This document shows, piece after piece, positions 1 to 7,948 of a DNA stretch of 31,192 bases. The notes beneath the pieces were generated by a model. That model had not been told where the DNA came from. It worked only from the letters and a program-made list of their open reading frames with translations, and ran no database searches. This stretch comes from a virus. The stretch spans positions 1-31,192 of IMG/VR virus record IMGVR_UViG_3300028177_000020. One strand, written 5' to 3'. Positions within the stretch are counted from its first letter, which is position 1. Each line of letters begins with the position of its first letter. A program made the translations under genes and the position numbers.

Positions 1-267
1 CTCAATTTTCCAACAGTACTCGCAACCTGCAGGGCGTTCTCCGCATTGCATTTGGTAACGGTCTTGTTTTTTTTGTTCAGTGTTATGTAGTGCTTTTGGA
101 TTTGCTATCACATCATCAACAGGAACATAGTGCGGCAATGGATGATGACAACTAGTAGTCATGCCAGATCCCAACCATATAGTTGCGTTGTACCACTTTG
201 CTCCGCAAAAACTAGCACTTTTGCTATCCAGTACTCTGTGTTTATAATCTAAATCTGTCTCGTTCAT
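1..267 (-). CDS. Radical SAM/twitch-like protein, N-terminal part (cut by window edge)
   Basis: An open frame of 89 codons starts at the ATG at 267-265 and runs off the left edge without a stop. The visible part matches the N-terminal region of the complete radical SAM protein at 2393-3799: SASFCGAKW against SPSFCLAKW, then SCHHPLPHYVP against SCYHPPLHEIP, NPKALHNTEQKK against NPSSLHNTSQKK, and GCEYCWKIE against ECQYCWRME. The four cysteines shared by the pair (residues 21, 40, 82, 85 here) are laid out as in twitch/SPASM-type auxiliary iron-sulfur sites. The CX3CX2C radical SAM motif should lie just beyond the edge, so the enzyme class is inferred from the paralogue. Its ATG overlaps the TGA of the upstream gene as ATGA, suggesting translational coupling. 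Confidence 0.8.
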   Translation of the reverse strand, partial: MNETDLDYKHRVLDSKSASFCGAKWYNATIWLGSGMTTSCHHPLPHYVPVDDVIANPKALHNTEQKKQDRYQMQCGERPAGCEYCWKIE

Positions 268-1361
268 TTAATTGCGTGTTTGAATTCATTTAAAGTTCTA
301 TTTTTTAAGTATTTAATAAATTTAGTTTTTGCAAACTGTGCATTTATTTTAAATCTTTCCTTATGTAACTTCCATTTATTAATAGTGTCGTTTTTATTTG
401 TAAATAAATGCATGTTTAATTGTACTGCCGCTTCCAATCTAGACGCCGGATTTGTAATATTATCATAACTGTGATCTACTACATCATCAAACATATCAAA
501 GCCCATGTTTCGCAGATGTTGTACTGTTCCTGCGGAACTTAGTAAAATTGGAAAATTACACCCATACACACTATTAATATACTTTTCGGTTAACATGCCT
601 TCTTCAACGTCATAGAGTGTTTCTGTAACAAGTTCAACTAAACTATGTCGATACAAATGTCGTAGTGTATTATTGAAGTTACTAGCATTGTGTATTATTG
701 GCACAGATGTTGTTCCTTCTAGCATTTTATAAGGCTCAGACAAGTGTAATTTGTTTATGTCTGCGTACATACGTGAGTAACCACGTATTCCAATATCTCT
801 ACATTCAGTGTTGTTGTCAAAATCCCAAGGCACATACGACATTAAATCTGCCTTTTTGTTAATATCCAAATGCACGGCTGATATCTTAATATGCTTATCT
901 AACTGTAATCCATACAAATAACTTGTTAAAAATAATCGGTGCTCGCGCATCTGTCTGTTCAGTGATATACCAATTTCTTTAACGTCCTTATCCAACACAG
1001 GCTCAACACTACTATAATTATATATCCCAGCACAATTGTTTATCCAATGTACAAACTTAATATTCTTTGAATATTTAAACGACTTTGAACTGTAATAAGG
1101 ATGAAACACAACAAACAGCGTATTTGGATGTTTGTGTGCCAATAATTGAATATTCTGATCCACTGGTAAATTATTTCCGTCAAATTCAAACATGTTGAAC
1201 GCATCCATTACACCCAATAACACTAAGTCGCTTTCAACTTTGTAATTCTTTCTAAGACCATACCCGTAACAATAGTCACAGCCTGTTGCTATGCTTGTAC
1301 ATTCTCTAAAAATTTCTTTAATGAAATTATCATTATGTGTAAATTTTTCTTCTATGTGCAT
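264..1361 (-). CDS. Putative GT-B/fucosyltransferase-like protein (divergent)
   Basis: The 365-residue product has no clear family match by eye. Its C-terminal third carries LTEKYINSVYGCNFPILLSS followed by LRNMGFDMFDDVVDHSYDNI (about residues 257-304). This is a divergent version of the TEK...P...L...GF..F signature also present in the proteins at 1363-2406 and 3792-4766. That signature resembles the nucleotide-sugar-binding end of GT10/exostosin-like GT-B enzymes. The N-terminal half has a small cysteine group (CTSIATGCDYC) with no assigned role. The start lies one base after the stop of the previous gene, and the end overlaps the next start as ATGA. No strong Shine-Dalgarno sequence is visible, so coupling is likely. 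The coding call is firm; the glycosyltransferase assignment is an inference from the paralogous motif and position. Confidence 0.75.
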   Translation of the reverse strand: MHIEEKFTHNDNFIKEIFRECTSIATGCDYCYGYGLRKNYKVESDLVLLGVMDAFNMFEFDGNNLPVDQNIQLLAHKHPNTLFVVFHPYYSSKSFKYSKNIKFVHWINNCAGIYNYSSVEPVLDKDVKEIGISLNRQMREHRLFLTSYLYGLQLDKHIKISAVHLDINKKADLMSYVPWDFDNNTECRDIGIRGYSRMYADINKLHLSEPYKMLEGTTSVPIIHNASNFNNTLRHLYRHSLVELVTETLYDVEEGMLTEKYINSVYGCNFPILLSSAGTVQHLRNMGFDMFDDVVDHSYDNITNPASRLEAAVQLNMHLFTNKNDTINKWKLHKERFKINAQFAKTKFIKYLKNRTLNEFKHAIK

Positions 1362-1362
1362 A

Positions 1363-2406
1363 TTAAAATAAATTTTCTAGTTTATTATTTTGTTCATTTG
1401 CAAATTCATAGAAACGTAACTTATTATGATTAAGTGCTGGTATCATATCATTATATATGTCTAATAAATTACAATTTGGTTCATTGTCTATCCATTGTAG
1501 TACTTTAATAATATTAGAAACTATTGTATTCTCATTAGTACTCTCAAGGTCACTAAATGGAAAATAATGCGTAAATGTTTTAAAACCATGTTTTCGTAAC
1601 CATGCATAGGTTCGTGGATTACCATTTATAATGAACGGCCTTTTTCCAATAATAGGCTTAAATGTTTTTTCCGTTACGAATATTGGATCATACGGCGATG
1701 CTATAGTTTCGCTAACAACATTCATGAAATGATCTTTCCAATACTTCATATCGCCCAAACTAAGAAGATCATGCGGTATTCCAAAATCGTTACTTGTATC
1801 GTCCAAATCAAACCAATGACCCGTTTCAACAAAATCCTCATTCTTTTCTTTAATTGAAACATGCATATCAGTGTCATTGCTTGCTCCTAATGTCACTACT
1901 GCATGTTTATTGAGATTTTTGGCAATAATACGCGTTACTAAGTCTGTTCTATGCGAAGTGGGTTTTCTATTATAATTTATAAATTTATATTTTATATTCG
2001 TTAATTTGATTTCGTCATCGGTATAATCTTTAAACTGTTGAGTAATTGCCCACGAAATAAAATTAAATTCATGCGGAGAATGATCAAAGTTTCCAAGAAA
2101 ATATATAGTTGGACTACCAAACTGATGAAATAGTTGAATAATTTCAGGGACTGATATTTGTGTTGGATCAACAGTGGTTAGAAAAAACACATTATCAAAA
2201 TTTCCTGTCATGTCAATGACTTCATTAAACACATCATTGTCCATTCTTGGACCAAACCACGTTCCATTAATGAACAAATTTTTATCCATTGGAAACGCAT
2301 TTGAAATTTGACCTTTAATGTTGTTTATTACTTTATTTTCTAATATTCCCCATATATTATTTGGGAATGTTACTCCGCAATACACTACATTATTATAATG
2401 TTCCAT
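1363..2406 (-). CDS. Putative GT-B-type (fucosyltransferase/exostosin-like) glycosyltransferase
   Basis: The 347-residue product shows two hallmarks of GT-B sugar transferases of the fucosyltransferase/exostosin kind. One is a central strand-turn KFINYNRKPTSHRTDLVTRI (about 145-165). The other is a C-terminal FVTEKTFKPIIGKRPFIING followed by LRKHGFKTF (about 250-280), where the TEK and P residues normally contact the nucleotide sugar. The N-terminal half (GVTFPNNIWGILENKV) is unlike the other two family members in this window. There is no signal peptide or membrane segment, so a cytoplasmic enzyme is expected. The first 14 bases overlap the end of the radical SAM gene at 2393-3799, which ties translation of the two together. 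Donor and acceptor cannot be read from sequence. Confidence 0.75.
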   Translation of the reverse strand: MEHYNNVVYCGVTFPNNIWGILENKVINNIKGQISNAFPMDKNLFINGTWFGPRMDNDVFNEVIDMTGNFDNVFFLTTVDPTQISVPEIIQLFHQFGSPTIYFLGNFDHSPHEFNFISWAITQQFKDYTDDEIKLTNIKYKFINYNRKPTSHRTDLVTRIIAKNLNKHAVVTLGASNDTDMHVSIKEKNEDFVETGHWFDLDDTSNDFGIPHDLLSLGDMKYWKDHFMNVVSETIASPYDPIFVTEKTFKPIIGKRPFIINGNPRTYAWLRKHGFKTFTHYFPFSDLESTNENTIVSNIIKVLQWIDNEPNCNLLDIYNDMIPALNHNKLRFYEFANEQNNKLENLF

Positions 2407-3799
2407 AGTACTTACACTCGTTCCACCATTCTAACATTTCAGGAAAAGTTTCCAAAAAATTAGTCATATGGCGTTTATCCGACTCATTAAAGAATCTATA
2501 AAAATCTGCTTGTTGTTGTTGTTTGTATTTAACGCTTAATGGTTCTTGTGCCCATGCAATATCACGTTCCAATCGTTTTACCTCGTAATCTTTGAATCCG
2601 TGATATAAATCATCTTTGGTTTCTAAATTATCATTCATCCAATCACGTAACTTATTTAACTTCATTACATAAGGCGCCGGCAATAGTTGCATACTTTGCC
2701 AACTTGGCGTTCTTAGTACAGGAGTATCAAACCATACACGCTGAAAGTCTTTACTATATGTTTTGCGTAACTCTAAAATACCTTCCATTAACTTATCTAG
2801 GTTACTAACAGACAAGTTATTCATAGTAATGATGAATGTAACACTACTATAACTAGGAACTTCTTCTAAGAACTGATGCACTCTTTTCCAAAGTAAATCA
2901 AAGTCCAATCCCTCACGCAAGTATTCTGCTTGGTTGCCCCACGTGTCTACACTAACGTATTGCATGAAGTGTTCAATCTTACCTGTGCATAGTAATTTAA
3001 CATAATCTAGGTACTTGTTCCACAATGCATCAGTTACACTAAGATTACTCGTAACGTTGAGATGCAAATTAGACTTAGGATTTTCAAGTACATAATCAAA
3101 TACCTTGTACGTGTTCTTATCCATTAGTGGTTCGCCACCTGTCATACGGAAGTGTTCTAATTCCTTGTATAACTCTGGCCACCATTCCCAAAATGCATCT
3201 ACGTATGGGTTCTCTTGGCTGTGTGGTATTGGTAAACGACTACCAACAAAATGTTCTAATGCGTTGTGTGGTGTACTTGTTGGGTATGCCCCTAAGTCCT
3301 TTATCTCAGACATCCATGTACTAGAAAATTGTGGACTGCAATAACTACATTTTAAATTACACGCATTATTAAAGTTTACTTCAACATAACTTGGAGTAAT
3401 GTCTTTACTTGGATTTTTTACAATGACATCAAAATCTTTAGATGCCCATGGTTCTCCCGAACGGTAATGTCTATCGCTTAAATTACCATTACTTTCCATA
3501 CGCCAACAGTACTGACACTCATCTGGCTTTTTGCCTTGCATCATTAGTTTACGTATTTCTTTTTTCTGTGAAGTATTGTGTAAACTAGACGGATTACTTG
3601 ATAGTGTTTCTATTGGTATTTCATGTAGTGGCGGATGATAGCAAGAGTTGTTTAATCCTGTTGGTAAATGTAGACTAACCTGTTTCCACTTTGCTAAACA
3701 AAAACTCGGACTAACTGTATCCAATTTTGCTTTTGCTAATTCTGCATCTGATAAGAATTTACTCTTAAACCCATCGCCACTTTCGTCTCCTTTATTCAT
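2393..3799 (-). CDS. Radical SAM protein with N-terminal twitch/SPASM-like cysteine set
   Basis: The 468-residue protein contains the canonical radical SAM motif CNLKCSYC (Cys147, Cys151, Cys154; CX3CX2C), which binds the [4Fe-4S] cluster that cleaves S-adenosylmethionine. TGGEP follows at 220-224 and HLNVTSN further on, both typical of the partial TIM barrel. Before the core lies a region with Cys34, Cys53, Cys95 and Cys98 (FCLAKW...SCYHP...CQYCW), spaced like the auxiliary cluster ligands of SPASM/twitch domains but placed N-terminally. Similar twitch radical SAM proteins are known in marine T4-like phages without an assigned reaction. Here it sits between two GT-B-like genes and overlaps both (8 and 14 bases). 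This suggests a role in making or modifying a sugar or glycoconjugate, but peptide modification cannot be excluded. A truncated paralogue lies at 1-267. Confidence 0.9.
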   Translation of the reverse strand: MNKGDESGDGFKSKFLSDAELAKAKLDTVSPSFCLAKWKQVSLHLPTGLNNSCYHPPLHEIPIETLSSNPSSLHNTSQKKEIRKLMMQGKKPDECQYCWRMESNGNLSDRHYRSGEPWASKDFDVIVKNPSKDITPSYVEVNFNNACNLKCSYCSPQFSSTWMSEIKDLGAYPTSTPHNALEHFVGSRLPIPHSQENPYVDAFWEWWPELYKELEHFRMTGGEPLMDKNTYKVFDYVLENPKSNLHLNVTSNLSVTDALWNKYLDYVKLLCTGKIEHFMQYVSVDTWGNQAEYLREGLDFDLLWKRVHQFLEEVPSYSSVTFIITMNNLSVSNLDKLMEGILELRKTYSKDFQRVWFDTPVLRTPSWQSMQLLPAPYVMKLNKLRDWMNDNLETKDDLYHGFKDYEVKRLERDIAWAQEPLSVKYKQQQQADFYRFFNESDKRHMTNFLETFPEMLEWWNECKYYGTL

Positions 3800-4766
3800 A
3801 ATAAAATTCTGTATCTAATATCTCATTGTTTGTTAAATTGCACAATATATCATAGTTGTGGTTAAGTGTTTCTTGCATCTCGTTGTACCATTGGGCGATA
3901 GTATCATCACTTTGTGATGCAACCCAATCTATTCCTTGCTTTAAAGTATAGTAGCGTGCATCAGATTCATCTAAATCATACCCCTCACACCACCACTTAC
4001 CAAACGTTCTAAATCCTAATTTTCTTAAGTTCTTTAAAAAATATTTAGGACCTTGAATCATAAATGGACGTTTATTTAATATACACCTATATGTTTTTTC
4101 AGTTACAAAGAATGTCTTTCCACTGAAGTAGGTTTCGCATATGATTTCACAAAATATTTCACGATAACTATTGCCCAAGTCATATGCATTATCTTCCCAC
4201 AATATAGGATATACTACTTCATCTCGCGTTAATGGCAATACTTTTAAAAATTCATACACTGTATCAAAATCTTGGTAATGATGGTGTATCAAATCTTCTA
4301 TACCTACGTTACTTACATGAAAATCACTCATATAATCATAATGAAATGTTATATCACTAATATCATTGTAGTTTTTCCAAATATAACTTGCCAATCCAAG
4401 ACGTTGCCAATTTGACCTTCCAATAAATATTCCAAATATATTTTTTAGATTACTATCAGATGGTGTGTAACTTTTGCACATACATAGTGCGCCGTGTAAG
4501 ATACAATTGACTGACCGCTTTTCCTTATACTTGGAACTTGGTAATTGATTGGCAGTAACGATTTCAAATCTCTTTTTATCGACATTAAATTTCTCTGATA
4601 TTGAATCGAGCAATTTATCAACCCCCGATGAGTCGCAACATGGACCTTCCGAATTCAAATCAATTATGATTTGGTTAGTATCAGAGGTCATTAGTTCTGA
4701 TATTATTCCTATTATGACTTCGGATTCATTCCATATCTTCGTATCACTCGTGATTGCAGTTACCAT
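3792..4766 (-). CDS. Putative GT-B/fucosyltransferase-like protein
   Basis: The 324-residue protein has the C-terminal signature FFVTEKTYRCILNKRPFMIQ followed by LRKLGFRTFGKWW (about 217-258). It closely parallels the protein at 1363-2406. Mid-protein IFIGRSNWQRLGLASYIW (about 112-129) occupies the place where the relative has its NYNRKP.HR segment. The N-terminal ~90 residues (DLNSEGPCCDSSGVDKLLDS) are not recognised and differ from the paralogues, so acceptor recognition may differ. The start ATGG overlaps the previous gene's stop (ATGGTAA), and a GAGGG sequence lies directly before it. A nucleotide-sugar transferase in the cytoplasm is the best guess; substrate is unknown. Confidence 0.72.
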   Translation of the reverse strand: MVTAITSDTKIWNESEVIIGIISELMTSDTNQIIIDLNSEGPCCDSSGVDKLLDSISEKFNVDKKRFEIVTANQLPSSKYKEKRSVNCILHGALCMCKSYTPSDSNLKNIFGIFIGRSNWQRLGLASYIWKNYNDISDITFHYDYMSDFHVSNVGIEDLIHHHYQDFDTVYEFLKVLPLTRDEVVYPILWEDNAYDLGNSYREIFCEIICETYFSGKTFFVTEKTYRCILNKRPFMIQGPKYFLKNLRKLGFRTFGKWWCEGYDLDESDARYYTLKQGIDWVASQSDDTIAQWYNEMQETLNHNYDILCNLTNNEILDTEFYYE

Positions 4767-5683
4767 CCCTCTGCTCTTCTAATTACGTCAATCTCTTTAA
4801 CTATTGCTCCTATATTGCGCCAATTGCTCATGTAGTGCTGTTTAAAGAATTTACTTTGTTCAGGACTGAAACTGACCGACGGCAAATCTAATTGATTGTT
4901 TAATTTCTCACCATAATCATAGAACACATCAACATCGAATTCTTTGTCTACGCCTTCCCAAATCTCTTTAAGATTATCGAACCACTGCACCTTTGTGTAA
5001 TCCCAATCAGTGAGCATAGTCATATATGTTCCTTGTCTAGCACCTAACATTGCCCAACTACCGTACTCTACATCATCGCCGACATTCTGCCATATACTTA
5101 AATGGTCCATATTACGTTTATGTACACTATCTTTAAAATCAATTAGACTAGGCTTTGCACCACGGTCTAAACACATTTTTACACCTTCTCTAAAGCCTGC
5201 ACGCCAAGCATGGAATGCACTACCATTGGGGTATGTTGTACTGTAGCAGTCATACATTGGCCAATACAGTGGGTCAAAACAAAACTCAACACACGTTTCA
5301 TTAGTTCCGTCACTACTTTCATGTGTTTGCATATTCTGTATGAACTCTTTAGTCCAACAACTAAGCCCACCATTGCCGTACATTAACCCATTGATATGAT
5401 TCTTTGCTCTCCACCTAAATACTGCACGGTCGTACTGCTCGTCTTTAATGTCTAGTTGTAGATTAAAGAACTCAGGGTCAGGTAAATTATCACCATCTAT
5501 TAATATAAAGCGTTCCGTTTGACTTGCTTCAGCGGCAGCCTTGTGCGCGGCGTCACTACCCTCTACACCATCTACACGTACAGCCCATGGAACCATGTTC
5601 TTTATCTTAACCCAGAACTCTTCCTTCTGTGGCTCATCGTAACTTAAATAAACTACATCCAAATCTGCTATATCAATTATCAT
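4760..5683 (-). CDS. GT-A-fold glycosyltransferase (GT2-like)
   Basis: The 307-residue protein begins with a strand DVVYLSYDEP. It then has RVDGVEGSDAAHKAAAEAS and RFILIDGDNLPDPEFF, the typical GT-A arrangement in which the Asp63-Gly-Asp65 (DXD) motif binds a metal and nucleotide-sugar phosphate. The block NHINGLMYGNGGLSCWTKEF (about 102-121) looks like the acceptor-side loop seen in GT2-like enzymes. HAWRAGFREGVKM follows later. There is no membrane helix, so it is probably a soluble cytoplasmic transferase. It overlaps the upstream small gene by 11 bases and the downstream GT-B-like gene by 7, consistent with one operon. Sugar and acceptor are not predictable. Confidence 0.85.
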   Translation of the reverse strand: MIIDIADLDVVYLSYDEPQKEEFWVKIKNMVPWAVRVDGVEGSDAAHKAAAEASQTERFILIDGDNLPDPEFFNLQLDIKDEQYDRAVFRWRAKNHINGLMYGNGGLSCWTKEFIQNMQTHESSDGTNETCVEFCFDPLYWPMYDCYSTTYPNGSAFHAWRAGFREGVKMCLDRGAKPSLIDFKDSVHKRNMDHLSIWQNVGDDVEYGSWAMLGARQGTYMTMLTDWDYTKVQWFDNLKEIWEGVDKEFDVDVFYDYGEKLNNQLDLPSVSFSPEQSKFFKQHYMSNWRNIGAIVKEIDVIRRAEGW

Positions 5684-5999
5684 AACTTCTTAAACTCCAA
5701 TTCGTACCTTTGGTCGAAACTATTGAAATATCATCATCACAACATGTTGTTTCGTTTCCATGTTGGGTTAACTTACTAATATCTTTGAATACCATCGTAA
5801 CTAGTACACCGTCGTTGATATACACACTATAGTTTGCTTGAGTATAGACTTCTTTGTCGACAATAATAAAATCACCATCAACTACATCCATACTATAAAA
5901 CAATGGTTTTCCATTTTTCTTATTATAGTACAGCATATATTCAGGTACTACCTTCGCAGTACGTTTCATGTTACTTACTGCTTTAAAAAAATTGCTCAT
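5673..5999 (-). CDS. Small conserved-looking hypothetical protein (108 aa)
   Basis: I do not recognise this 108-residue protein. It reads as a compact, mostly beta protein: KVVPEYMLYYNKKNGKPLFY, then MDVVDGDFIIVDKEVYTQAN, YSVYINDGVLVTM, and a polar tail with a Cys-Cys pair (TTCCDDD). There is no signal peptide or membrane segment. It is wedged between two glycosyltransferase genes with overlaps of 17 bases (upstream) and 11 bases (downstream). That arrangement supports a real gene of the same transcript. It could be an accessory subunit or a substrate of the neighbouring enzymes, but nothing in the sequence shows this. Confidence 0.7.
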   Translation of the reverse strand: MSNFFKAVSNMKRTAKVVPEYMLYYNKKNGKPLFYSMDVVDGDFIIVDKEVYTQANYSVYINDGVLVTMVFKDISKLTQHGNETTCCDDDISIVSTKGTNWSLRSYDN

Positions 6000-6798
6000 A
6001 GTGCTTGTTTAATACTTTACTAAAATCTTTGACTTGATAATGGAACGGGTACATTTGTTCAACTGTGTCAATCCTAATACGTGATTTGTTTAACTCATAT
6101 ACCATTTCCTTAGACCAATCTTCATCTTCTAGAAAGTTAATTTCCTTCTTCATATGAATCATACTTGGATAAGATGTATTAGGTAACGTTACGTTTTCGA
6201 CACCCATTATCTTACTTGCAATAGCGTACACTACATCTGTTGTTCCAGGGTCAGTGTCGCCACCTTTAATGGTTTTCTTAACAGTGTCCCAATTATTAAA
6301 TATGTCTTTAACTAAATTGAAGAAGTCTTGTGCTGTTTTACTTAAACGCCAATATGTTATCGCGTTATATACATCGGGTAGGTTATTTACGTCAAAAATC
6401 TTTCGGTAATGTCTATTAGACGTGTGTTCGTTTAAGTAGTTTCTTGCACCTGTTGAAATTACCACATCACGTTTCTCAAGCATCGTCCACCAATGTTCAA
6501 TACTATGTGGAATAATCATATCTGCTTCTAATTTAATGGTTTGTCTAAATGGACTGGCATAAAATACTTGCCAATCATTCTTTAACTTCCAATCACTATC
6601 AGGTGCTTGGTCTCCATAAGGAAATGGAACAACATAATCAAACACATCATTGGTAACATCACTAGAAGTAACCAAACAAATATTCGCTTCAGGGGTATGC
6701 AATTTAATACTACGTGCAAGTGCTAATGCACAATCTACATAATTAGTTTCTTTTGTATTGTCAGCGACAATTAAGTACCCACGTTCTTCTTTAGGCAT
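5983..6798 (-). CDS. GT-A-like glycosyltransferase with EAD in the DXD position
   Basis: The 271-residue protein has the layout of a GT-A (GT8-like) enzyme. It starts with strand YLIVADNTKETNYVDCALAL, followed by ANICLVTSSDV, then PFRQTIKLEADMIIP at about 84-97, where a DXD motif is expected. The acidic pair is Glu91-Ala-Asp93 rather than Asp-X-Asp. Later ITYWRLSKTAQDFFNLV and DPGTTDVVYAIASKI match the region that usually lines the acceptor pocket. The family seems common in marine T4-like phages, from memory. The gene overlaps the upstream glycosyltransferase by 8 bases and the following small gene by 17. Activity with the EAD variant is plausible but unproven. Confidence 0.78.
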   Translation of the reverse strand: MPKEERGYLIVADNTKETNYVDCALALARSIKLHTPEANICLVTSSDVTNDVFDYVVPFPYGDQAPDSDWKLKNDWQVFYASPFRQTIKLEADMIIPHSIEHWWTMLEKRDVVISTGARNYLNEHTSNRHYRKIFDVNNLPDVYNAITYWRLSKTAQDFFNLVKDIFNNWDTVKKTIKGGDTDPGTTDVVYAIASKIMGVENVTLPNTSYPSMIHMKKEINFLEDEDWSKEMVYELNKSRIRIDTVEQMYPFHYQVKDFSKVLNKHYEQFF

Positions 6799-7609
6799 GT
6801 ATCACCTTATTCAATGCAAACTTATTGATAAAGTGGAAGTCTGTCCCACTAATAATCGACTTGAACGGTTTCTTTGTTCCATTAACCATCTTTAAGTAAG
6901 ATATTTTAAACTTAGTATCATCCAACTGCTCTAAATCAACATCGTCATAAGCACTAGGCATTGCCCATGGTATAGTTGGTATTGCATCCAACTTATGACC
7001 ATATAAAATACTCAATGATATACTAACAACAAAGTCGTTACGCATTGGGTTTTCTCGGAACTTATATAAGTTACTATAATGTCGGTAATTATCCTTAACC
7101 ATTGTCATCAACTGGAACATTTCTTCTGCTTGTTTTGATTTTCTAAAGAACAGTACAGTTGCCCAATAATGAGGGAACTTATGTTTGCCGAATGTGTGGT
7201 AAGGAGTAAACCCATTCCTTCCAGTGATGTCATATACATCACGATGACAAAGAACATCGTAATTAGATTCAAATACTCTTAGTAATTGGTCACTGTTAAC
7301 AACATAATCACTGTCAATTACAATAGTTTCATCATACGGTGATAAGTTATATGATTGGAATCTATTCGAGTTATACCATGTCGCAATGTTACCTTCTTCT
7401 AAATGTTTGAAATTTCGTTGCCCACCAGATATGGCATCACTTAATATAAGGTTGTGTTTAAACTCCCTACCATTGATGCTTTTTTCATCTGTAATAATAG
7501 TAACAGGTAAGTCTAAGTACGTATTGACACGGTCGGCAATCCAATCTGCTTGTTCTAAGTAATCAATCTTTTCATTACTAAATGCAAATATTAAAATACC
7601 ACGAGTCAT
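6791..7609 (-). CDS. GT-A-fold glycosyltransferase (GT8-like)
   Basis: The 272-residue protein opens with RGILIFAFSNEKIDYLEQAD, a Rossmann-like first strand and helix. It continues with LPVTIITDEKS and reaches ETIVIDSDYVV, where Asp99-Ser-Asp101 is a good DXD metal-binding motif. FPHYWATVLFFRKSKQA (about 146-162) matches the strand that follows the donor site in GT8-type enzymes, and the C-terminal TDFHFINKFALNK may supply a late metal-binding histidine. It is probably a soluble cytoplasmic transferase. The start overlaps the stop of the small gene upstream by 4 bases, and the end overlaps the next glycosyltransferase by 8 bases. Confidence 0.82.
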   Translation of the reverse strand: MTRGILIFAFSNEKIDYLEQADWIADRVNTYLDLPVTIITDEKSINGREFKHNLILSDAISGGQRNFKHLEEGNIATWYNSNRFQSYNLSPYDETIVIDSDYVVNSDQLLRVFESNYDVLCHRDVYDITGRNGFTPYHTFGKHKFPHYWATVLFFRKSKQAEEMFQLMTMVKDNYRHYSNLYKFRENPMRNDFVVSISLSILYGHKLDAIPTIPWAMPSAYDDVDLEQLDDTKFKISYLKMVNGTKKPFKSIISGTDFHFINKFALNKVIHA

Positions 7610-7914
7610 CGTTGTCGACTAACCTCGTTGTACTCATGTAACCATGCATTCATCTGCTCTTGAAATCGTTCCTTCGCATCATGTAATAAGTTTTCTCTAT
7701 TCACTCTACAAGGGTTACCGTACGTATCGACTATTACAATAGTTTCATCGGTAAACATGGATAGTATTGTGATTAACTCAGTGTTTGCGCACCACATACC
7801 CCCATCCAAAGCAAATAACATCTTTGCTTCGTATTTTTCTTTAAGAACCTGTTTTGCAGATTCATAATCAAAGCGTTCTTTTATTGTTTGTATTAAATTT
7901 TCGGTATTATTCAT
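7606..7914 (-). CDS. Small hypothetical protein (102 aa), first gene of the sugar/radical-SAM block
   Basis: I prefer the ATG at 7914-7912 (product begins MNNTENLIQ). A longer frame using TTG at 7959 would start inside the terminator hairpin and add 15 unlikely residues. The protein is helical at both ends (TIKERFDYESAKQVLKEKY and LHDAKERFQEQMNAWLHEYN). Its middle, KMLFALDGGMWCANTELITI and ETIVIVDTYGNP, resembles small proteins I recall from marine T4-like phages without a known function. It overlaps the first glycosyltransferase gene by 4 bases and may be an accessory factor. Confidence 0.75.
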   Translation of the reverse strand: MNNTENLIQTIKERFDYESAKQVLKEKYEAKMLFALDGGMWCANTELITILSMFTDETIVIVDTYGNPCRVNRENLLHDAKERFQEQMNAWLHEYNEVSRQR

Positions 7915-7921
7915 ATTACTA

Positions 7922-7935
7922 CTTATTTTATATAG
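7922..7935 (-). promoter_or_regulatory. Possible promoter for the sugar/radical-SAM block
   Basis: The minus strand reads CTATATAAAATAAG just after the terminator and about 10 bases before the ATG at 7914. It resembles a TATA-type late box with one extra A, or a generic -10 element. The terminator before it means the downstream block needs its own promoter or read-through. The match is imperfect and the spacing is short, so this is tentative. Confidence 0.3.
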
Positions 7936-7948
7936 ATACCATGCAATA

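Noticed and set aside
280-468. Numerous short plus-strand frames across the whole window
   Set aside because: All lie antisense to well-supported genes, with low-complexity or hydrophobic shadow sequences and no ribosome binding sites noted.
264-1361. Cysteine group CTSIATGCDYC as an iron-sulfur site
   Set aside because: Only three cysteines in an atypical spacing and no radical SAM or ferredoxin context in this protein.
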